A stretch of 64,000 nt of DNA from Venturia oleaginea (lineage: Eukaryota; Ascomycota; Dothideomycetes; Venturiales; Venturiaceae): contig JABMLP010000023.1 in assembly GCA_013176395.1 (NCBI GenBank), positions 558,001 to 622,000 of the forward strand, read 5' to 3'. Position 1 is the first letter of the stretch. Every line of letters starts with the position of its first letter. Below the pieces are notes generated by a model that ran no database searches, was not told the origin of the DNA, and saw only the letters and a list, made by a program, of their open reading frames with translations. A program made the position numbers and the translations under genes. Below are positions 10,499 to 20,578 of the stretch, piece after piece.

Positions 10499-12002
10499 AT
10501 GACCAGCTCTGATCAATACGCAAGAATGGACAAACGACAAGGACAAGGAAGCTTTCGTGCTGGCTCCACTACAGCAACAACACCGCCCGCAACGACTCCG
10601 AACCCTACTGCCATTGCTGATCTGTTCATGGCACAGTTATATCACTTTCATTACCATGGAGTATTGCTGCAACAGTAGTCGGAGCAGATGGAATGGAAAC
10701 AATGCTCAACCCCGCCGGCAGCGTCATCGCAACTAGCCCAATTCCAGCTACACAAACGATCACGATCTCCCCAGGCGCGGTGTATATAGGAGCAGAGAAT
10801 TTAGTGCTGACCGCTAAAGCTGGGGGTTCAGGAGCTACTACAGCGGTATCATCAACGAATGTGTCCTCCAGTACTAGACCCACCAGCACCACGGCATCGA
10901 GCGGAACAACATCTGGAATGGTTGTATCAACGTCTTCGGCCTCTAGTAAATATAACACCACGGGCCCAGTGATATCCAATCTCCACAAAGGAGGGAGCAA
11001 CGGGCTGGCCAAAGGAGCTACCGCTGGTCTTGCAATTGGTATGCTCATCGCGGAGCTGCCATCGCTGCTCTGGCGTGCCTCCTCTTGTTTTCACGCCGCG
11101 AAAAGCGCAATGCTTCAAAAGCTGGACACTTTGAACCCAGGCTTTACGCGGACGAGCACGACCTGAAGCATCCTACAAATATCACCTCGATTCCCATGGG
11201 TGCCATTGGCGCAGCTGCCATCATCGAGAATAACCTCCCCCAGCCAAAGGAAGACAGTGCCATCATCGGAGAACTCTCCAGGATCAAGAGCAGGATCGAG
11301 GGCCATGTCGACTCGTACTACTACACCGCTGGAGCAAACAACCAGGCAATTGCTCAAGCACTGAGTGCTGCAGCGAGTACTACTTTCCCAGTACCAATGA
11401 TCAAGTTGCAGGAATTGCTCTCGAATCCCAGAAAGCGTCCGGCCGTTCTTTGTGCTGCCATTGCCTGGATCGTTGTTTCGCGCGTAGATTACGGCAGTGG
11501 CCCTGACACAACATTCTTGCCAGCGCATGCTGCCGGTGTAATTCGCGAGTTATCCGCGAGCAGGATGGACGAGCCAAGTAAGATTTACCTGATATCCGTT
11601 GAAGATATTTTGCTAACTCGAGCATCACGAGTTGCCTTCCTCAGCAAATGGCGACAGATCACGGCAGCCTTGTCCGGAAACATGTTCACGGAGGACATAC
11701 CAGCAGGCGATGATCGATTTGTGAGTATTGGTAACGCCCTGAACCTCGCTGACACTTTCTTGCGTCCATGCGCCAAGAATGGAGATGAGGGAAAACGCCT
11801 TGTCAACCTCGAGGAAATCATGAAGAGAGCCGCTCAATTCGTGGTTTTGCTCTTCTCCCAGCCGTCTTTGTTCCAATTCGATTGGACAGACAACGGTTCT
11901 GGACTTGTTGTGTTCCCAGGATTGCTGCAGGTATCCGATGATAATGGAAGGCCAATGGCCTCGCCCCGAGCATTTGGTCCGAAAGAGGTTAACCCGATCT
12001 AG
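10499..12002 (+). pseudogene. Mucin-like single-pass membrane protein gene with two apparent frameshifts
   Basis: An ATG at 10499 (or 10526) opens a Thr/Pro-rich start (DKRQGQGSFRAGSTTATTPP). At about 10621-10630 one base must be skipped to continue as HGTVISLSLPWSIAATVVGADG and then a Ser/Thr-rich ectodomain. At about 11052 a second single-base shift lies inside the membrane helix: the first frame reads GLAIGMLIA and the next GAAIAALACLLLFSRREKR. The remaining frame is open for 305 codons, with the soluble part ENNLPQPKEDSAIIGELSRIKSRIEGHVDSYY. I recognise this layout (mucin-like outside, helix, conserved cytosolic domain) from uncharacterised fungal membrane proteins; its function is unknown. 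The two shifts compensate no intron I can find. They could be real lesions or assembly errors, so the gene may be functional if resequenced. Confidence 0.55.
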
Positions 12003-12607
12003 GTGACGCCCTGCAGATGAAGTGGGCTTGTCCGTCGTTGTATTCATGTTGTTGATGGATGTCTTTGGTGAACAGACGAGGATTGTGTTCGCAGGCTTCG
12101 CAGCAAAACCAGCCCCGAATCCACTTATTATTATTAGTAATATAATGTACTTAATCTGCTTGTGGTTAGAGTTAGGATCAAATCTCCTTCCACAAAATGT
12201 GATTCGGATTGCCAACATACTACGATATTCGCCATCAACCATTAACAACCATCGAGTGAGGGGGGATATCCTTTCTTTTCGCCCTGCTCGCCCTGCTCTG
12301 CCCACAAATTGCGAAATACGAGCCATCATCAGCAAGGCGCCGGGCTTTCCTGCCGATACATGTATGCTTCCAATAAGGCGCATAGCATGCGCACATAGCC
12401 TTCTCTTCCTGTCTGTTGGATATCGCAAGGCCCTCCTAGTCGATAAGACACGGCGGTATGGTTCGTCAGTGACTCTGCAGCATGCACCCCGCCCATTTTT
12501 GGGCTTGAGACTTTTGCTCATGGTGTGAGAAAGATGGCACAGTCGTTTGATTGGTTCCAGCCTAGAAACCTGTCTAGTCCTTGAATTGACCATGTGATCT
12601 AAAACAG
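12003..12607. other. Intergenic, possibly containing a repeat fragment
   Basis: About 600 bp. The part from 12095 to 12310 is locally AT-rich and then turns GC-rich without splice-consistent coding potential. The long minus-strand frame 12593-11625 runs antisense through the preceding gene and is not supported. A repeat-derived origin for 12095-12310 is a guess that needs a genome self-comparison. Confidence 0.35.
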
Positions 12608-13051
12608 GTGATTTTCAGCCGCAACGAAAGGATCTCGGAACTCCCAGCACAATCGCCAAGACAAGACCGCTCATACTCTAGTTTGGCACCGAAATCAAAT
12701 CTTTTCCATCCTTGGAATTATGATCCTGGGGGGAACGCTCCTGAAGTCGTCACGACACCACAGTTAAAGACGCCCATGTATATTGCCTATTCACCGCTGG
12801 GGCCTCCACCTCTTCTACCGATGCCAGACTATTCAATTCCAGAGGTTGTACCCGTGGAGCATGAATGCCATTTTGAGTCCCTTCCACAAGTTACGACCCA
12901 AGTGCCCTTTCATCCTAGGAGGTCCATCAGCGGACGTCTGGAACATGCGTCCCAACTACAATTGCCTTCGCAGCCGCGAAGAAGTTTGACTCCGGCGCAG
13001 GAAAGGAGAGAAAAGACGGGAGCGAGATTGAATCTAATTGCGGGAGAATGA
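12608..13051 (+). CDS. Proline-rich open frame, possible terminal exon of an unknown gene
   Basis: 147 codons open from GTG after a CAG acceptor-like site (AAAACAG before 12608) to TGA at 13051. No ATG occurs before residue 57, so if real this is a 3' exon. It is rich in Pro, Ser and Arg (for example PLGPPPLLPMP and PRRSISGR, PRRSLTPAQ) and looks like an intrinsically disordered cytosolic tail. I could not find the upstream exon. It may belong to the broken membrane protein gene to its left, whose frame however has its own natural-looking stop. Function unknown. Confidence 0.3.
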   Translation: MIFSRNERISELPAQSPRQDRSYSSLAPKSNLFHPWNYDPGGNAPEVVTTPQLKTPMYIAYSPLGPPPLLPMPDYSIPEVVPVEHECHFESLPQVTTQVPFHPRRSISGRLEHASQLQLPSQPRRSLTPAQERREKTGARLNLIAGE

Positions 13052-13870
13052 TAACAAGATGCTCGAATGACGAGATGAAAATGGTTTCTGACCGTAGCTA
13101 CCAAGACAAGCTGACTATGGGAATTGTCAGCGAAAGAGGATTCTCGTTGCTGACATGTCTTCATGCTACGTCGTTAGTACTTTCAGAGTTTGACAATTAC
13201 AACTCTAGCGTAGATATTCCCTCCCCGTCTTCCTATAAGTAATATTCTGACAATCAGATAGGTTGCTTGCACAGTCTTAAAGGACTAAAAATGTCGCATT
13301 TCATGAAAGTGGTCGACACGTGCTGCACAACTGATGTCGCTCTGACCTGTAGATGTAGAAAAGACTAATAGGGATTTCCCAACGAGGGTCTTGAAGAGCG
13401 GAAAGGGTGTAGAGGTTCATTTGCTGGTCACTTATATCAGATGTTAGTTGTTAGTTTTGTACATTACCCGTGTTTGGAAGCTTTCAACCATCAATAATAC
13501 CGGTAATGCTCCACTTAGGACAGTCCACACCCTTGGAGTCCACAGAGCGCCGCACCAAGAAGACTTTGATACAATCCCATGGATCTCGCGTGTTTTCAGT
13601 ATGACTCCCGCACTGTTCAAGACCCCGACCAAATCCGTCATTTCACAACGCTTCCCATGACCAAACAAAGAGACACATGCCCATAAAGCGCAAATCCCAC
13701 AAACACGACGAACACAAAGAAAACAGTCAGGGCTTGAGGCAACAAAGCAACCCCATTTTATCCAGTCTTAAATCTCGGTGGCCGCCAAAACTCAACACCC
13801 AGTCGCCGCCTTGAAAGAACGCTGGCACACTACAACAGCCTCTTCCTTGCGGACTACTAAAAACAAAAGA
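13052..13870. other. Intergenic, no supported gene
   Basis: No domain-bearing frame. The last 200 bp, CA-rich and pyrimidine-poor, are probably the leader of the gene starting at 13871. Confidence 0.5.
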
Positions 13871-15574
13871 ATGTCATCGCCACTCGACCCAACAAACAAC
13901 GACGACGACGAAGAGCAGTACTCCAGACCCGAGACAGCGAAGAGGCGGAAGCACGATAAAGCAGGTACAATGGGCGCGATATTTAGTTCTACCACCAAAG
14001 GATCGCCAGGTTCGAAAGAGAGTCCGATTGATATCAATAATGAGGAGGATCCTGCTTGGATGGGTTCAGCTTCTCGGCGGTTAGGAATTACGTATGGGAA
14101 TCGCTTGCAGAAGTTGCGTCCACGAAAGCCTGTGAAAAATGATGGTGACTCTGCTATCGACACTGAAGGTGCTGGCTCTATTCCAAAAGCATCCGAGGAG
14201 CCATCGAAGAAGCTCTTTTTGCGCACGGGCTTGAAGAAGTCGAGGGAGGCCAAGCTTTTGGACTCGCCGTTGAGAAGTGTTGACTTGAGTTGGGATGCGA
14301 ATGGACAGTCGAAGGAGGGACCGGTGTCTGGTGCTTCGGTTTCATCGGGCAAGAGCGACCTTGAGACTGACTTTACCACGAAGAAGGCAGCAAACGCGCT
14401 GTTCGCTCCAGTATCAACAACATCCGCAGCGATAGAAGACCATATTGCCACTTACGCCAATATGCATACCATCGAGCCACCGAGAGGTCGACTACCAACT
14501 CTCAAGCACCTCACCTCGTCAAGCAACACCACCTCTTCCAGGCCGAAAGGACCGCCAGGTCTCAAATTCCTTCATGGCACCTCACCAGGCCATGCATTCA
14601 CATCCAGTACTCCATCTCTCAACCGCACCCCCGTACGTGCCGCAGGTCGTGCGTCACCTACACTCGTCGATATGTCCTCGCCCGAGTCTGACTCTGACAA
14701 TGGGGTCGACCTCCTCAGCTCTCGCAACAAGGAGATGCAAGACGCTCAGTACGCCCCTCTCCAGCCAACACGAGAGGCGCCACCACCATATTCTGCAACA
14801 AACACGAATGCCATTGAGCTCGATAGGAGTGGTGATGGCACAGTCTACACGAATGGCCCTGTCGTCATAGAGGATGAGCACATATTTACACAAGTGAGAA
14901 CGAAGCTCAAAGAGGGCAACCGGGAAAATATAGACGGTGATAGAGGCGACGAAACCAACGGTGATGCAGACGTCCCCCCGTTTACCACTCTACAACTCGG
15001 CCGCGCCAACTCCAATGGCGATGGCGATGGCGAAAAAGACGACGACGCCGACGACGACGACGACGACGAAACAACAGACACCCCGCCCTCTCAAGAAGAC
15101 TCAGAAAGACTCGTCGCCCCCGGTCCTAAGTCCGTACGCTTCGAAGTACAAGAATTCCAAAACCCAGAGCATTGCTTCTTCCTCACTGTCCCACTAACAA
15201 TCCCATTCCACATCTTGCGCAATCGCATCGCTACTGGTATGGGCTGGCATGGAGTCAGCGGCGCCACATTCCGGTTATCAGCCATCCATAGTGGAACGCA
15301 GAAAGAGCTCCGCCTTCTTGGAATTAATTGGGCCGAGTGTCTGGAATGGATCCAGGAAGAAGTTCCTGAGGATGATGATACGAGTAAGGTATACTTGATT
15401 GTGAGCGACCAGGCTATAGAGACGCCAAACTACACGAGTAGTAAGGATCAGGAAAGGGGGAAGGATGGGAAGGATGGGAAGGATGGGAAGGATGGGAAGG
15501 ATGGGAAGGATGAGGAGGAATCTAAGTTTAGGGTGCCGCAGCTTTTTGGTGGGGATAGACCTAGGTCTGGGTAG
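13871..15574 (+). CDS. Disordered, acidic fungal protein of unknown function with a conserved C-terminal segment
   Basis: Single exon, 567 aa from the ATG at 13871 (the frame is open further 5' but without ATG). The N-terminal part is low complexity with basic clusters (KRRKHDK, LRPRKPVK), suggesting a nuclear protein. The motif SPIDINNEEDPAW resembles a SUMO-interaction-type acidic/hydrophobic patch, which is only a suggestion. Around residues 385-405 a DDDADDDDDDE run occurs. Residues about 430-530 look folded: VRFEVQEFQNPEHCFFLTVPLTIP and ECLEWIQEEVPEDDDTSKVYLIVSD, perhaps a small ubiquitin-like or beta-grasp module. The C-terminus has six GKD triplets encoded by a 9-bp tandem repeat (about 15458-15511). 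I do not recognise the family. Confidence 0.7.
   Translation: MSSPLDPTNNDDDEEQYSRPETAKRRKHDKAGTMGAIFSSTTKGSPGSKESPIDINNEEDPAWMGSASRRLGITYGNRLQKLRPRKPVKNDGDSAIDTEGAGSIPKASEEPSKKLFLRTGLKKSREAKLLDSPLRSVDLSWDANGQSKEGPVSGASVSSGKSDLETDFTTKKAANALFAPVSTTSAAIEDHIATYANMHTIEPPRGRLPTLKHLTSSSNTTSSRPKGPPGLKFLHGTSPGHAFTSSTPSLNRTPVRAAGRASPTLVDMSSPESDSDNGVDLLSSRNKEMQDAQYAPLQPTREAPPPYSATNTNAIELDRSGDGTVYTNGPVVIEDEHIFTQVRTKLKEGNRENIDGDRGDETNGDADVPPFTTLQLGRANSNGDGDGEKDDDADDDDDDETTDTPPSQEDSERLVAPGPKSVRFEVQEFQNPEHCFFLTVPLTIPFHILRNRIATGMGWHGVSGATFRLSAIHSGTQKELRLLGINWAECLEWIQEEVPEDDDTSKVYLIVSDQAIETPNYTSSKDQERGKDGKDGKDGKDGKDGKDEEESKFRVPQLFGGDRPRSG
15458..15511 (+). repeat. 9-bp tandem repeat coding for (Gly-Lys-Asp)6
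   Basis: Six consecutive copies of GGGAAGGAT, with hardly any substitution, lie in frame inside the disordered protein gene. Copy number is likely to vary between strains because the unit keeps the frame. Confidence 0.85.
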
Positions 15575-16822
15575 AAGGCGTTGGACTTTGGGAGCAATAG
15601 TGCAAAATGAGGAAGTTGCAGGTGGGTGTCTTGAAAACAATGGATAAAGGGCATGAATGATGGATCATATTGGTTACCGTTGCGCGAGTTGTTGAATAGA
15701 AGCAGGGACTTTGTTGGGTTCTTCGGGGATATGCAACGGTATTTCACTCTTCAGCAGGCGTTTAAAGATTCTTTACCTAGATACCGCCATAGCCATGCTG
15801 GAGTTTTGTAGCAAAGAAGCGCAGGTTAGTAGGTAGCGCAGCTCAAATCGACTTACTTCACATCATATGGTATATACTTCATTTCGTCGTGGTACCAATT
15901 CGTCGTCTGTGACGGTATATTAGTACCGTTCTAGGATAAATTCATCCCATCGCCCATGTTCTCAGTGTACTCACCACTGAGACTAAGGGAGCTATATATC
16001 TAATTATAGGACCTTCCAACATACCGGACCCTCTTTACAGATTTTCTGGAATGTGGTGACGCTGATGCTAATGTTGGGCTGAGAGACTGGTTCGAGGATG
16101 TCCCGTTGAGTTTCTGTTGATGGGATAGGATAGTAACGACTGAATGGAGTTGGAAACAAACGCTTCTGCTTTTGTGAATGCTAGCCGATATTCTGCTTTA
16201 GGTACGATTGGGATGGAGAGGAAAGGGGTTTTTGGAAAATGTTGGGGGCCGTGTAATTATTACTATTACTATTGTGAGTAATTTGAGAGTTTGTAGAGGG
16301 TGGAATGGCAGAGACGACAAATCAGATCACCCCCGCCCCGAACTCACCCTGATAAAAGACCTGCAATTCATCGGGGCCGTACGTACCTTTGGTGAGAATG
16401 GGCTTGGAGGAGCATACACCACCAGAATAGAAGCATTGATTGATGCCAGACTCCGAGCGAGCAGTCCGGCTATGAGTTTCGCGTACGAGCCCGCGGTGGA
16501 GAGCGTATGCTGGCGAACACATGAAGATTACAAGGACAGTTTCGAGGAATAAACGGTATAGAGATGGACCAAGGGATATCGAGGCTTCGATGCAGAAGAT
16601 TGCGTTGAGGGAGAGGCGTTGAGATGGGGGTTGATACATGATTTAGGGAATGATGGGAAGTGATGGAGTTTTGATTGGGTCGGGGCTAATTATTGAAGAT
16701 ATCGAAGAGAGATGTGACAATGTTAGCGAGCCTCGTCTATTATTTCTGACTGTACATCCCATCGGAACTGTTCGCGATAACCCCACCCATCCCTCAGGTC
16801 AATCAGATATCAAAGAGAGCAT
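15575..16822. other. Intergenic; one weak minus-strand frame
   Basis: The minus frame 16639-16322 starts at ATG and contains a hydrophobic stretch (YRLFLETVLVIFMCSPAYA) followed by three cysteines. It could be a fragment of a small secreted protein, but there is no clear processing site or second exon, so I do not call it. Otherwise nothing is seen. Confidence 0.35.
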
Positions 16823-17519
16823 TCAACCTTGCGATGCAGTCCTGACGCACAGATACGAGTCGACCTCAATATTGGCGCAGTCGGCAGCAAGGCCTGTATT
16901 GTACTTTTTCAGCGTGGCTTCATCAATACCCCAAATCTTGGCCAGTCCGCTGCAAGTCTCCTTCTTGTCCTTCTCTTCACCCGGGAAAATCTTCTGCCAG
17001 AAGTCGCATGTTGCGATGCCTCCATAGTTCGTCCCGGGGGCTTTCTTTGTCACCTGTGGCAGCGGCTTTACAAGTGTCGTCGGCTCAACTTGTACGTGAA
17101 TACAATAAGCTTGACCTGCTTTGAAGTTGGCACAATCTAACCCAACGGACGGATTCTGAGAGAAAGGTCAGCAGCGGATTTGTTGGTGGGTGATTCTGCT
17201 CACATAGGTGATGAATTGTGCCACGGTTGTATTGTACATCTTTCCTAAAGTTGCGCAGGACTGGACTATACCAGATGTTTAGCTTCCGATAGGATGACGT
17301 GGAAACCGCTTTGCTTACTCTCGTCTGCGGAGACTTGTACATCGCAACCCTTGATGGTATCTTTTGCAAGACCATTGTTGTACTGGCGTGCTATTGGAGG
17401 ATCAGTAAATCGAAAAATGAACCTTTTTTCTCTAAGAGAGTCTGACATTGAAGAGCAGCGCTTGATACCAATGCTGGCACAACTGCAACGAGGCCGAAGT
17501 TCCTCATGGTCGGCAACAT
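16823..17519 (-). CDS. Secreted protein with two LysM domains
   Basis: Four exons: 17519-17447, 17390-17319, 17265-17204 and 17155-16823 (179 aa). Introns of 56, 53 and 48 bp have GT..AG ends and consistent phase. Exon 1 encodes a signal peptide (MRNFGLVAVVPALVSSAALQ; a second ATG at 17507 is also possible). LysM 1 spans about residues 30-80: a Cys, then SCATLGKMYNTTVAQFITYNPSV and LDCANFKAGQAYCIHV. LysM 2 spans about 105-170: CDFWQKIF, ETCSGLAKIWGIDEATLKKYN and DCANIEVDSYLCV. Both keep the fungal CxxL, N and LxxGxxxC-like pattern. Family knowledge: secreted fungal LysM proteins bind chitin or N-acetylglucosamine polymers and often mask chitin fragments or protect hyphae. That role is inferred here; with no enzymatic domain it fits the LysM effector class, though saprotrophs have them too. 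Confidence 0.85.
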
Positions 17520-18597
17520 ATTTTTTTGTTGAAAGTAAGTTTGAAATGCTCTCCCGAGACAACCATGGTGTTCGCTGTGTTTATCATCCGCGTTAGGGCT
17601 GGAGATGCTAATGAAAACAATAAGATCCGGAATAGTATAGATTGCCTGGCAAGGTTCATAGCCATCTTATAGATGAATGAGGCACGGGAACATTTGGAAA
17701 ATGTTGCGAACCTTGGTTATCGACGCCTACAGCAATAGTGAATGCATACCGTTCGGGATTGCCGGGCTCTACTGCTTGTCAAATGCACGGCTCAGAATGT
17801 TTAAGTGTCTCCTTTTGTTGCTAATACCGCGGCTGTGAACTCGGATTCGACAATCCTCAGTTTCAGCGTCGAAAACTTTCAACTCCCCTCCACAAGTTTT
17901 GTTCTACGATTTCCAGTCTATGCTGTTCATGTTGAAGTACAATCTTCAACCCAGCGCTACCGAGCAGAAAGTCCGTTGTGACACGACAGTCTACGCGTCG
18001 CGAATCCGATGGCAATGCTCGTGGACGTGTCGAGTATTTCAGAAGGTGATGCTAGTAGAGAAATGCTCTGATCTCAACGTGTAATAGGACAATGTCTGTT
18101 CGGTGAGGCTGGAGAAAGGTGCGAAGTGACAAGCAGTGTTTTGAGAAGACAAGGATGGTTGATCCAGCTGTTGCTTCGCCTCTTCAGCCTCAATTCCAAG
18201 CCGCAACTCTCATGCATCACCAATCAACGAGTCAATCAACGTCCACAGACTGATCAATATACGGGATGGCGAGTATTCTTGAATCTCTCCTCGAAGCCCT
18301 CACCAGCATCTCATTTGTTGGAAGACGTGTCCATTGAATCAACGAATGCCCTGCGAGGATAGGTACAACACCAACACCAACGCCAGAGCCCCAGCACAGG
18401 TGGGCATCATGTAAGCCGCTAAGGTAACTAAGCACATCTATTTTTACCAGTAGTACATTAGCTTGGGCCATCTCTTAAGCCACAGGATTGTTGGCCAGAC
18501 CCTCAACGATAACGATGCTCTTTCATCAGGTGTTTCATAACCCCAAGAAGTCTCTGCACGATTAATCATCTTCCTCGTCCCAGATCCGGCTTCGATA
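17520..18597. other. Intergenic between LysM gene and membrane protein gene
   Basis: About 1.1 kb shared upstream region of two divergent genes. No coding frame with motif or splice support is seen. Confidence 0.5.
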
Positions 18598-20578
18598 ATG
18601 TCTCAATACGAGCGCATCAAAGACCCTTACGCGCCCTACGCGCCCTCTCAGTCAACATTGCAGGTGAGAGAATTCGAGCCATTGCAATATGGAGATTCTG
18701 TGCAACGTCTTGACCGCCGGACAACCAAAGCACTGGGAAGATGGAGCAAGCTTCGCTCCAGCCAATTCGCAGGAGACTTGTTCTTGGCTCTGATCCCTAT
18801 ATTCTTCATCGGTGAGATTAGACTAAGAATCAGTATCATCATGTACTGATGTTCTTCACAGTCCTCGCGGCCATCGCTGCTTATGTCAACGACAAACCAA
18901 TCTCGTCTACTGGGCTTCATGTTGAGAAGATTTTGCCTCTCCTACCATCGATATTTCCCATCGTCTTTGCTGCACTCATGGGAAAGTTTTTCAAACAGCT
19001 CGCTTTATTTCGAGCAGAAAGAGGTGTCACGTTACTGGTAGGATTGCCTATTCGCGGCTTTTTTTGTCCATTTGTAATACGAATTACTCACTTCAATCCA
19101 AGGAATTGGAGCGACTGGTCGGCTGCCAATCCCTTTTCGCAGCTGTTGAGAGGCAATTCGCGACTAGAAGACTTGACATTTGGGGATTCGGTATCCTGTC
19201 ACTATGGGCTTTATCTCCAATAGGCGGTCAAGCTGCTCTACGCATTCTTCACCGAGAACCACAGGTCGTTCCTTTTAACCAGTCATTACGATATTTGCCA
19301 ATCGAAGCTGCTCAGTTCACCTCCATGGGTGGAGCAGACATGGCATCAGAAGACTATCCATCATATGGTCCACTTTATCTGGCTTCCTTGCGGACCAATA
19401 GAGGCCTGCAGAATGCTACGATGGATCTCTGGGGCAATGTCAAAATCCCTGACATTGACTCTCTTACAATCAACAATCAATCCCTGGGCAAGGATTGGCT
19501 CAATGTCGACTACTCACGTCCTGTTATCTATACGAGCTTATTGGGTCTCCCGGTGTTCGGCATTCCCTCTTCAGGGAATTCCAGCTTCGAGATACTCTCC
19601 CGTTACAACAAGCTGGATTGCCCGAACGTTACTTTCGTCGGCAACACCTCAGCTTGGAATCCCTCGGCATGGGGAAGTAGTTTCAAAATGAGCCCAGGAA
19701 TCTCAACCAACACCACTGCTGCTGGAATTCAATCCTTTCAGCTACTTTCGATGGGCAGAAGAAACGGCTCCGAAGTCAATTGCACTGTCGCTCAGCGAGA
19801 TGTGGTTTCTCTTGTTGAGTGTCAGGGGGTAAAGTGCCAAGTCAGCGCCATGAGGCCGTTAACTGTGGCCGAGGCCGATAGGGACCCGATTCAGTATATT
19901 GGCTTCTTCAACATGCTGAATCAGTTTCCTTTCGTTACCATATGGCGAAAGTCTCATGCATCGGTCGAAGGCAGCTCTCCCACAGAACAATGGCTTGTCA
20001 ATCCTGACACCAACTTCACCCAGATCTACACCTTTGTCAATCTTTCGTCAATCGACAAGCGGGATCTCAGCCAACGCATGCAGATACTCTACAACACGTT
20101 TTGGAGTGCGACATTCGGGGCACAACATATCGTGGGGCAAACGAGCAACGACCTAAGCTACTACGATCAAGCGCCCATCATGGCTGGTACGAGCCAGAAC
20201 ATCAGCTTCAATTCCACTTCGGCTTCGGGTATCCGGTACGGAGAGCAGCGTCTACATTGCGACTGGGTTTTTGTTGTCCTTCTTTTGGTCACATCAATCA
20301 TTCTTCTCGGCGCTGGAGTAACATCTGTGTACTTGAAGAAGATGACGCTGGCTCCGGATATACTTGGGTACGCCTCCAGCGCCGCCCATGACAATCCCTA
20401 CTTCCCACTCGATCGCAATTACTCCACACATATCGACGGACTTGAACGAGCGAGGGCGTTGGAGGATGTCAAGGTTATTATTGGGGATGTTAAAGGAGAT
20501 TCAGACGTGGGACATATCGCATTCGCAGCTGTTAGACCTGGGGTTCAGCGGTTGAGAAAGGGCAGAGTATATGGTTGA
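18598..20578 (+). CDS. Multi-pass membrane glycoprotein of unknown function
   Basis: Three exons: 18598-18811, 18862-19037 and 19103-20578 (621 aa), with introns of 50 and 65 bp. A cytosolic N-terminus with YAPYAPSQST is followed by hydrophobic helices at about 60-84 (FLALIPIFFIVLAAIAAY), 100-122 (LLPSIFPIVFAALMG) and 150-170 (WGFGILSLWALSPIGG). A large presumably external loop follows, with many N-glycosylation sequons (NQS, NAT, NSS, NVT, NTS, NTT, NGS, NCT, NFT, NLS, NIS, NST) and paired cysteines (SLVECQGVKC). A last helix lies at about 530-555 (FVVLLLVTSIILLGAGVTSVYL) before a short tail. This 3+1 helix layout with a glycosylated loop is common in uncharacterised Pezizomycotina proteins, often near DUF3433-type proteins. 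Function is unknown. Confidence 0.8.

Noticed and set aside
11625..12593. Long minus-strand open frame (322 codons)
   Set aside because: It runs antisense through the membrane protein frame and has no domain motif or sensible start; its amino acid pattern is that of a shadow frame.
16322..16639. Minus frame with hydrophobic stretch and Cys, possible small secreted protein
   Set aside because: The hydrophobic segment is internal, not N-terminal, and no second exon or conserved spacing is visible.
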